A DNA stretch of 64,000 nucleotides from Paenibacillus chibensis (GTDB lineage Bacteria > Bacillota > Bacilli > Paenibacillales > Paenibacillaceae): contig NZ_BIMK01000031.1 in NCBI RefSeq assembly GCF_004001045.1, positions 1 through 64,000 on the forward strand, in the 5' to 3' direction. The stretch's first letter is position 1. Every line of letters begins with the position of its first letter. Both the position numbers and the translations under genes were made by a program. The notes beneath the pieces are model-generated. The model was given only the letters and a program-made list of their open reading frames with translations. It had not been told where the DNA came from and did no database searches. Shown piece by piece: positions 1 through 7,063 of the stretch.

Positions 1-23
1 TAACTCAGCAGGCTGTTTTTCTC

Positions 24-3000
24 TTATCCGTGGTTACGGCTTGCGCGCGTCTTTCTGTACAGCAGCAAGGCCCCGCCGAGCACGATCAGGCCGAAGCCTG
101 CAAGCTGGAGCGGAAGATGGCTTTCTTCCCCGGTTTTCGGGAGCATGCCATCGGTGTTCGGGTCAGGCTTCATCCCATTGCCGGAGCTGTCCGGTGAAGC
201 GTTGCCCTTTCCAGGCTGGCCTTGCTCATTCCCGCCATCCGGATGATTGCCGGAGCCGTTTGAACCCGGAGTAGCTCCGCCGTTAGGCTGTCCCGGCTGC
301 GTGCTGCCTCCAGGCTCACCCGGCGTTCCCGGTGTGCCTGGAGTGCCTGGAGTGCCTGGAGTGCCCCCGTTTCCAGGTACGACAGGCGTTCCCGGATTCG
401 GATCAGGAGTTACCGGAGGCTGCGGATCCGTTGTTCCCGTCGGAGGCGTAACGGGTCCTGGTCCCGTGGATGGTCCGCTTGGATCTACCGGAACCGACAC
501 TCTGTTGTTTGTTTTCTCCACCAAGACCGGTTCCGTTTGTTGATTCGTAATTTCAAAGGCTATCGGCTTGCTGTCTAACTGATAACCACGCGGCGCCTCA
601 ATTTCAATCAGTTGATATTTATTCGGCGCCAAGTCCTCTAACCACAATTCACCATTTACATCCGTCGTCAACTTCGCTTGATCGATACCGGTAACCACTT
701 TATACACATAATTCCCGGCTTGATCGAAGATGTTCGTTTCTTCCCTTAATTCGAACACAGCCCCTTGAAGCTTTTGGCTTTTGTTCGAATTATATTTTGT
801 CAATTTGACGGAACGATCGTTTGCTTTGTTCTCAATCGTCAACGATGTATTCGACTGCTTAATCTGCACGGCTGTGTCAGCTTGTTCAATCACGTAACCG
901 GCCGCTTGGGTTTCTACTAACGTATATTCGCCGTAAGGCAGGTTATCAAACTCGATTTCACCTTGGCTATCCGTCGTTTTCGTGCCGATCAGCGACTTCG
1001 AGCTATCATAAAGCTCAAATTCTACGCCTTCCAGAAGAACCGAATGATCCTTCGCGTCGACTTTGGTGATGACCAGCTTACCGTCTGTCCCCCGGGCATT
1101 GGTTTGGCTCAAATGCAATATTTGAGTTTGGTTGGCAGCGATGGTGACCGGGATCGGTTTAGCATCAACGAGATAATAATCGGGTGCCGTGATTTCAACC
1201 AATTCATAATTGCCAGGATCCAGATCGCCTTTGGCAATCTTCCCGTCCGCATCCGTAGTCAAAGTATCGACTACCTCCTGCGTTCCGGCCTTTCTCAATT
1301 CAAACACGGCGCCTTGCAGCTTTTTAGTTGAATCTGCAGCATCGGTTTTGATTAATTCGAACCCGTGACGCAGGATTTTGTTCACAATCGTAAAGGATTC
1401 ATTCGGATCTTTGAATAAGATCTGTTTTCCTGTCACGCCCGTATAATCAGGATCCATCAGATACCCCGAAGGTACGGATACTTCTTTTAGTTTGTAAGGC
1501 AATCCTGTCGTTTTGTTATTGTATCTATAATCTCGGGTCGTAACGGCTTCTCCGTGCGCATCGGTTACGATGGTTTCGAGCAGCGTCGTTCCGGAACCGT
1601 TATACAGCTCGAATTTCACTCCTGCTAGGGGTTGGTTCAAATCATCCACTTTGACGATTTTAATTTTCCCGCTGCCTGTAGAAGCTCCTCCGCCCGCTCC
1701 GGCTAAAGAGACGACGATTCCTTCCTGATTCCCTTGCCCGATTACGGAAGAGGATTGGCCGGCGAATGCAGCTTTATTGGTTATTCTCGCACCGCTGTCC
1801 GCGTTGATAAACGACTGGTATTCCAAAATATAAGCCGTATTCAATGCCTTCTTGAAGGTCAGCTTAAACGTGTTTCCTGTGACCTCTAAGTCATAGTCTG
1901 CCGGATCGACTGAACCTGCTTTTTTGGATACATCCCTGCTATTGTTCGAAGGAATATCCGTCTTATACAGCTTTAAGGAATCTTTGAGCAGAATCTGATT
2001 ATCTGATAATGTATCCGTCAATACGGAACCCGCGGCTACGTAAGATTGGCTCGGATTAATGCTCACATGCCAAGAGGCAATATCGGATTGACCTACTTGA
2101 TTACCCGTTTTCTCGACGTAGACTCCACCATGTGCAGGTGTTACTTCTACTGATTTTTCAAAACGATTCGTTGTTCCATCCTGCAGCGTTGCATGATTGG
2201 AATACGTGCCTTCAACCGGATATGCACCGTCAAGACTGGTTTTGTACGTAATTCGATAGGCGGTTTTATCGATTTGGCCCAGATTCAGCACAAAACCTTT
2301 ACCATCCGAATTTAGCGTGAACTGCTCCGCTGTAAGAGCTACTTCGTTCGGGTCAATGTCTATCGTGTTATTGGCATCCTTCAGAATCAGCTTATTGACG
2401 ATCAGAGAGTTGTCTACGAAGGTTTCGTTACCTGTATAGTTATCTTTGATCACGGCATTCTGAATGTCGAACAGATTATAGTTCACATCAATTTTCCATG
2501 TAATGGTTTTGTCTTTGGCGTTATATTCGCCTATTTTATTCCCATTTTCAATAGTGTAGTTTTGAGGTGTCACTACTGCAGACTTAGTGATCGAAGCTTG
2601 CGGAACGCCCGCTTCGTTCCAATCCAGGGTCCCTACGTTTCTGTATTCGTTATTCGTAGGCATGCCTGCCGTTGGATCGAACGAAGTGGTGTACGTAATA
2701 ACGTATGGAATACGAATACCGTTAGCCGGGACTTTTAGTTGAAGCACAAACCCGCTTTCAAAGCCAGCATCTCCGCTATTGGCGACCAGCTCAAACTCGC
2801 TATGTTCCAGATCTGCTCCGTTAATCTTGATCGTAGCGGGATCTAATTTCATATGTTTGCCCGCATAGTTATCCTTGATGACGACGTCTGTCATATCTTT
2901 TGAATCCTGATTCAGCACAAGTTTCCATTCAATGGTCTTATTCTGAAAATCCGACTTGCTTACGCTCTTGTCAAAAATAACTTCACGGATCCCCTTTGAA

Positions 3001-4388
3001 CCCGTTCTCGTCGTGCCATCGTACATTTTCACCGTATTAGCTACGGTTTCATTCTTGTAAATGCGCGCTTGGGCATCAGTTTGGTATTCGATGACGTAAG
3101 CTTTGTTGATCGGATCGTTAAACTGCAATTTGAAGCCGCCGTCAAAATCCGTGCCCACACTCGTTAAGGTGTACTTGGACGGGTCAACGAGGGTCCGATT
3201 CACGCCTTGGCCCGCACCGTTAATGTCCACGGAATACACATTCACACTACCGCCAACAAGCTTCTGCTTTGTCTTATTCGCTGCATCGAACGTATCCTCG
3301 ATCCATGCATTCGCTTGGGAAATCGATTGTTCATTATAATTGTATTGAATTTTCCAGGTAATGGTTTGCGTCTGTGCATTATAATCACTTTCAACCGGAT
3401 TCGGCTTCGTCAGCGGCTCATTGAAGTTCACCTTCACCTTGCCCGTAACCGTTTCAGTGGCTGCTCCATCGCCCGTAAGCTCCGCCGTGTTAGCAATTTC
3501 CCTGTTCTTAAACGGTTCGGCGGTTGGTGCTGCAACGCTTGTCGTATAAGTCACCCGATATGCTTGATGGATATCCCCAAGATGAATCGGAAAGCTGGTT
3601 TCCGTTGTCGGGGAACCCTTCGGCTGCACGCTGCCGTCTAACTTCACTTCCAGCGGCTGAACTGTAATATCCCCTTTAAGCGATAGTCCGTCATAAGAGA
3701 ACGTATCATTCAGAACGGCGTTCATGATTTCCTTTTCACTTTGGTTAAATTCGACGGTCCATTCAATCTCATCGGAGTTGATTCCATTTTTATTAGCCTT
3801 GCCCGTTTTCTTGAGCTTGTCTACCGCGGTATTGGCAAAATGAACGTCGATGGCGCTTTGGCCGACCGAGCTAAAATCAATCGGCTGTTCCAAGCTGCCG
3901 TTCAGCTTCGATTCGTCAAACGATAACCACACAAAGAAATTACCGCTTAACTGGGTTCCTTTAATGGCTTCATTGAATGTAAATGTGACTTCCCCGTTGG
4001 TAGACACGACATAGTCGCCTACTTTACCTGTCAATGGCCCTTTTATTTCATTAGGAACCTTAAACTCGGCAGGAAGACTAAAGGTAAACGTTGAGCCGTT
4101 ATCGTACGGATGTTGATCATCCGGCAATGACCAGTCGTAAATAATGGCTACGGTATCTTTGACTTTGGGTCTGACGTTCTGGATTTCATTCCCCTGCGGA
4201 ATAATTGATCCATCATCTTCATCAAAAATTGGCTTTGCATCGTAAATCTTAACGCCTGTAATAAGCTGATCCGTAATGACCGGACCCACAGGCTCGCCGC
4301 TGGCCGTAGCCATTGAGCCAGGCAATACAAGATTTAATACTAAGGTTACGACCAGAAATAAATATAACAGTTTACTGTGCTTCTTCAT
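24..4388 (-). CDS. LPXTG-anchored surface adhesin with collagen-binding-like and Cna-B repeats
   Basis: A 1454-aa secreted, wall-anchored protein. Residues 1-30 form a signal peptide ending near ATASG. Residues about 35-250 resemble an adhesin N-terminal head. About five repeats of roughly 120-150 aa follow, each opening with an IEW/ITWK-type strand and containing a DNY/DTF motif, as in collagen-binding domains. Four Cna-B (SpaA-type) repeats follow, recognisable by K(V/T)D...L.GV.FELY. Next comes a Gly/Pro-rich wall-spanning stretch with GTP tandem repeats, then LPKTG (about residue 1416), a hydrophobic helix and a basic tail. GGAG lies before the ATG. Cna-B domains usually carry Lys-Asn isopeptide bonds (family knowledge). 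The adjacent class D sortase is the likely anchoring enzyme. The ligand is unknown. Confidence 0.9.
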   Translation of the reverse strand: MKKHSKLLYLFLVVTLVLNLVLPGSMATASGEPVGPVITDQLITGVKIYDAKPIFDEDDGSIIPQGNEIQNVRPKVKDTVAIIYDWSLPDDQHPYDNGSTFTFSLPAEFKVPNEIKGPLTGKVGDYVVSTNGEVTFTFNEAIKGTQLSGNFFVWLSFDESKLNGSLEQPIDFSSVGQSAIDVHFANTAVDKLKKTGKANKNGINSDEIEWTVEFNQSEKEIMNAVLNDTFSYDGLSLKGDITVQPLEVKLDGSVQPKGSPTTETSFPIHLGDIHQAYRVTYTTSVAAPTAEPFKNREIANTAELTGDGAATETVTGKVKVNFNEPLTKPNPVESDYNAQTQTITWKIQYNYNEQSISQANAWIEDTFDAANKTKQKLVGGSVNVYSVDINGAGQGVNRTLVDPSKYTLTSVGTDFDGGFKLQFNDPINKAYVIEYQTDAQARIYKNETVANTVKMYDGTTRTGSKGIREVIFDKSVSKSDFQNKTIEWKLVLNQDSKDMTDVVIKDNYAGKHMKLDPATIKINGADLEHSEFELVANSGDAGFESGFVLQLKVPANGIRIPYVITYTTSFDPTAGMPTNNEYRNVGTLDWNEAGVPQASITKSAVVTPQNYTIENGNKIGEYNAKDKTITWKIDVNYNLFDIQNAVIKDNYTGNETFVDNSLIVNKLILKDANNTIDIDPNEVALTAEQFTLNSDGKGFVLNLGQIDKTAYRITYKTSLDGAYPVEGTYSNHATLQDGTTNRFEKSVEVTPAHGGVYVEKTGNQVGQSDIASWHVSINPSQSYVAAGSVLTDTLSDNQILLKDSLKLYKTDIPSNNSRDVSKKAGSVDPADYDLEVTGNTFKLTFKKALNTAYILEYQSFINADSGARITNKAAFAGQSSSVIGQGNQEGIVVSLAGAGGGASTGSGKIKIVKVDDLNQPLAGVKFELYNGSGTTLLETIVTDAHGEAVTTRDYRYNNKTTGLPYKLKEVSVPSGYLMDPDYTGVTGKQILFKDPNESFTIVNKILRHGFELIKTDAADSTKKLQGAVFELRKAGTQEVVDTLTTDADGKIAKGDLDPGNYELVEITAPDYYLVDAKPIPVTIAANQTQILHLSQTNARGTDGKLVITKVDAKDHSVLLEGVEFELYDSSKSLIGTKTTDSQGEIEFDNLPYGEYTLVETQAAGYVIEQADTAVQIKQSNTSLTIENKANDRSVKLTKYNSNKSQKLQGAVFELREETNIFDQAGNYVYKVVTGIDQAKLTTDVNGELWLEDLAPNKYQLIEIEAPRGYQLDSKPIAFEITNQQTEPVLVEKTNNRVSVPVDPSGPSTGPGPVTPPTGTTDPQPPVTPDPNPGTPVVPGNGGTPGTPGTPGTPGTPGEPGGSTQPGQPNGGATPGSNGSGNHPDGGNEQGQPGKGNASPDSSGNGMKPDPNTDGMLPKTGEESHLPLQLAGFGLIVLGGALLLYRKTRASRNHG

Positions 4389-4662
4389 GATTACTCCTTT
4401 ACCTCAGAATAAATTTGTTGAACATGTATGATGTGTTGGGTTCATCAGGCCAGCAGCACGTACGGCGGTTTTGCGTATTTCCTAAACATCCGAATGCTCT
4501 CCTCTCCATTTCTCCCGTTTATTCATACGCTTTCCGGCCCGAATTTCGTCTGCTTTTGCCTGAACTTGCCGGATCGGCGCATATCATCTGAACTATACAG
4601 CACCGCGCTGAATATTTTCTGAATATAAAGAAACCACCCATTTCCTTTCGGAACATGCGTGG
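4389..4662 (-). promoter_or_regulatory. Upstream region of the adhesin with SARP-type direct repeat
   Basis: This 274-bp gap separates the sortase stop from the adhesin start. On the minus strand it holds TATTCAG AAAA TATTCAG (4608-4625): two identical heptamers with a 4-bp spacer, an 11-bp period. TTCAGC at the edge of the second heptamer could serve as a -35, with GATGAT 18 bp further on as a weak -10. A related CTGAACT lies at 4588 on the plus strand. SARP/OmpR-type DNA-binding domains typically bind such 11-bp-spaced heptamers. That the nearby regulator binds here is inference. Confidence 0.45.
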
Positions 4663-5298
4663 TTAAGAATGTATGATTTTGCCTTTAATAATCAGACGAT
4701 GTGTCGGGTTCACCATTGGATGGCACGTCACGAGCGTAATTTCCTCATCCTTGCCGTCGCTTTCCAGCACCCATACATCTTCGGGCTTGACGATCAGCTT
4801 CTCGGTGACGGTGTATTCAAAACGCTGGCTCCCGGTATCCACATCGATTTTGTCACCCGTCTTCAGTTCATCCAGACGGTTGAAGTTTCTGCCGTAGGTC
4901 CGGTTCCGGTGACCCGCGATGGCGTAATTGCCGATGGCCCCGGGCATCCCCGTATGTTCGATGCTGGCCAGCGTCGTTTTCATATTTTGTTTGGTGGCTC
5001 CATGAACAATCGGCAGCTTCAGATTAATTTTATCGATCTCCAGCATACCTTCCACTTGCCCGTCCTTGCGTGATGCCTCCTCAGCCGGCGCTCCGGTCTG
5101 CGCGGAAGCAACCTTGTCCGTAAGTGAAGCTTCCGAGGTGTCCGGCTCATCCGCGCTGTCTATATTGTGGAAGCTGCTTGTCCACGTCTCGGCTAATTTC
5201 TCCTGTCTTGCATTTTCCGCCATCTCCGTCAGCTTGGGGTAGCACAGCAGAACGATCCCCGCGATGATCAGTAAAGCGGAGAGGATTTTCAATTTCAA
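4663..5298 (-). CDS. srtD: Class D sortase
   Basis: A 211-aa membrane-anchored transpeptidase. An N-terminal membrane segment (about residues 4-20) is followed by a linker and a sortase domain (about 85-211). The catalytic triad is visible: His130 in AIAGHRNRTYG, Cys192 in TLVTCHP and Arg201 in THRLIIKG. Length and the TLVTC form fit class D sortases of Bacillus. It would cleave LPXTG between Thr and Gly and attach the protein to peptidoglycan. The start is TTG with AAAGGTGAAG upstream. It begins 21 bp after the response regulator and precedes its likely substrate, the LPKTG adhesin, so the three form a functional unit. Confidence 0.9.
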   Translation of the reverse strand: MKLKILSALLIIAGIVLLCYPKLTEMAENARQEKLAETWTSSFHNIDSADEPDTSEASLTDKVASAQTGAPAEEASRKDGQVEGMLEIDKINLKLPIVHGATKQNMKTTLASIEHTGMPGAIGNYAIAGHRNRTYGRNFNRLDELKTGDKIDVDTGSQRFEYTVTEKLIVKPEDVWVLESDGKDEEITLVTCHPMVNPTHRLIIKGKIIHS

Positions 5299-5319
5299 CG
5301 CGTCTTCACCTTTCTTTAC

Positions 5320-6459
5320 CTAGGTAGCGAATGAGTGCGTCCGCTCCCATTCCCAATACCACTCTGCAAGCTCCTTGCTCGGCAACGTCACGTACTCCGC
5401 ATGCAGCATATCCTCCACAAGCCGAAACAGTCTTCTGACCTCGACCGGATGACGGAGGACCGCATACACGCGCATTAAGCCTGCGTAACCATCCTCGATG
5501 TAAGGCAGCTTCTCTATTATTCTCTGGTATATTCCGATCGCTTCGGCATACTGTCCGATCCCGCATTGACATTCGGCAATTTGTTTGGCGTGATCCAGCC
5601 AAATCAGACGGGTACGCTCCTGTTCCGGCTCCGCCCAAGCATACCGGTGCTCCTCCAGATAATCCCCCGTATACAGCTCCATAATGGCCAGGTGCTCTGC
5701 CAGCGTCTCCGGCGTCACAGCCGGGGCTTCACGCAGCCGCGTTTCCCAGACATCAACGTCGAGAATGACGTTTCCCCATTCCAGGCGATAGCCCTCGTCC
5801 TGATATTTAATTTTCATATCGAGCTCGTGGGTTTTGATCATTTTCCGGATCTGATAGACGGCCGTATGCAGCTGCGTCGTCGCTTTTTTAATGTCGTAGT
5901 CGGGCCAGAGCAAATCCATCAGCGTTTGTTTGCTCACCGTCTTATCACGGTAATAGAGGAGGTAGGCGAATAACTCGGGTGCCTTCAGCGTTTTCCACGG
6001 AAAAGACTGTGCTTGCTGACGACGATCCCGATAATGCAGGCTTCGGAGACAGCAGAGCGACGTTGTTCCCGTATCATGGAGGCCGCCCGAAGCATACTTG
6101 GATACCCTGCTCATTGTCATGGCCAATCTCGCGGAATGCACAGGCTTAAGCAAATAGTCCATCGCATTGATTTCAAAAGCCTTGACCGCAAAATCGTGAT
6201 ACGCCGTAACGAAAACGATTTGCATGGAAGGATGCAGCTCCAAAAGCCGTTCAGCGAGCACGAAGCCGCTCATTTCAGGCATTTCGATGTCCAGAAAAGC
6301 CAGATCCAAGTCCGTCTGCCGGGCCGCTTCCAAAGCGGATTTCGGGTCTTGGAACGTACCGATCAATTCCACATCCACGCCAAGCTCCTCCCGTGACTGC
6401 AAAAGCTTTTCCATTTTCAGCAATGCCAAATGTTCATCATCGACTATGATCGTCTTCAA
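5320..6459 (-). CDS. Response regulator with SARP-like DNA-binding and BTAD domains
   Basis: A 379-aa cytoplasmic regulator. Residues 1-120 are a CheY-like receiver with acidic DDE near the N-terminus, phospho-acceptor Asp57 in AFLDIEMP, T in VTAYH and Lys in LLKP. Residues about 150-240 form an OmpR-like winged helix of the SARP kind (WPDYD, AVYQIRKMI). Residues about 245-375 form a bacterial transcriptional activation (BTAD) domain of TPR-like helices. The start codon is TTG behind GGGAGAG. No histidine kinase is encoded within the window. Its position ahead of the sortase and adhesin, and the direct heptamers upstream of both units, suggest it controls them. Confidence 0.85.
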   Translation of the reverse strand: MKTIIVDDEHLALLKMEKLLQSREELGVDVELIGTFQDPKSALEAARQTDLDLAFLDIEMPEMSGFVLAERLLELHPSMQIVFVTAYHDFAVKAFEINAMDYLLKPVHSARLAMTMSRVSKYASGGLHDTGTTSLCCLRSLHYRDRRQQAQSFPWKTLKAPELFAYLLYYRDKTVSKQTLMDLLWPDYDIKKATTQLHTAVYQIRKMIKTHELDMKIKYQDEGYRLEWGNVILDVDVWETRLREAPAVTPETLAEHLAIMELYTGDYLEEHRYAWAEPEQERTRLIWLDHAKQIAECQCGIGQYAEAIGIYQRIIEKLPYIEDGYAGLMRVYAVLRHPVEVRRLFRLVEDMLHAEYVTLPSKELAEWYWEWERTHSFAT

Positions 6460-6538
6460 GCCCTATCTCTCCCTCTGGGTTTTGCCGCTTTATCGTTAGC
6501 TTTATTTTAGCAACAAATGCCCCCGAGGAGTATATCTT

Positions 6539-6817
6539 TTAAGCGTTTTCGCCCATTCTTGCATCCTCTGTATGAAAATCCTCTGCCAAGGAACAGTGCT
6601 TCCAATCATCCATGATCATATACCCCCGCCGAACCAATGCGAAGATCGTATTCGTCGTGCAGCACCATGCAAGCTCTGAAGCATCACTCAAGGATTCCTC
6701 TTCCTCGGGAATGGCCTCGGGATACGTCCAGAATCCGCCCTGATTCCAGCGTATGAGCTTTCCGCCGTGCTTGTGCGCCTGATCCAGCGCATCCTGCTGC
6801 TTCTCCGATAAGTCCAT
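6539..6817 (-). CDS. Small protein of unknown function, 92 aa
   Basis: An unrecognised soluble protein, rich in Trp, Glu and Asp, with a GGFWTYP segment and a TNTIFALVRRGYM segment. The latter resembles the recognition part of small wing- or HTH-like hypothetical proteins that sense nothing obvious. No signal peptide or membrane helix is visible. It lies 79 bp upstream of the response regulator on the same strand and directly below a promoter-like region with SARP-type repeats, so it may head that transcription unit. It is probably a real gene given codon-like composition and context, but the function is unknown. Confidence 0.6.
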   Translation of the reverse strand: MDLSEKQQDALDQAHKHGGKLIRWNQGGFWTYPEAIPEEEESLSDASELAWCCTTNTIFALVRRGYMIMDDWKHCSLAEDFHTEDARMGENA

Positions 6818-7020
6818 GTTTCATCACCACACACTTCCATGTTCATCGATCCGCTTCCGGGCGAACGCCCCGGTACGGTTTTTAAGGGACCCCAATCCCA
6901 GCATGTTTCTTCTATAGATATACAATGAACTAAAGCCAGTCCAATGTATATCATTAAAGCACAAGGCTCTGAATATTTTCTGAACATCGATCAGTCTTTA
7001 GAACAGATAGCAGGGAATAA
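6818..7020 (-). promoter_or_regulatory. Promoter region with SARP-type direct repeat, upstream of the 92-aa gene
   Basis: On the minus strand, TGTTCAG AAAA TATTCAG (6969-6986) repeats the heptamer pair seen upstream of the adhesin, again with an 11-bp period. TTCAGA at its downstream edge, a 17-bp spacer and TATACA make a sigma-A-like promoter in which the second heptamer overlaps the -35. This is the arrangement expected for SARP activation. The match to the 4608 site is 17 of 18 bases. Confidence 0.5.
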
Positions 7021-7046
7021 AAAAGAGGGCTCTCGCCCTCTTTTTC
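7021..7046 (-). terminator. Intrinsic terminator after the GH2 gene
   Basis: The stem AGAGGGC/GCCCTCT with a short loop is flanked by T-runs on both strands. It sits 18 bp past the stop codon of the GH2 gene and can act in either direction. Confidence 0.8.
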
Positions 7047-7063
7047 CTGTCTCTTGCCTTCTG

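Noticed and set aside
321-367. Tandem repeats in the adhesin gene considered as a CRISPR-like or phase-variable repeat
   Set aside because: The units are codon triplets for Gly-Thr-Pro in the wall-spanning region, in frame and typical of LPXTG proteins.
247-543. Plus-strand collagen-like GVPGVPG frame opposite the adhesin
   Set aside because: It is the antisense shadow of the Gly/Pro-rich wall-spanning segment.
6688-6987. 99-aa minus-strand frame overlapping the 92-aa gene
   Set aside because: It overlaps in another frame, covers the promoter-like region and has no ribosome site.
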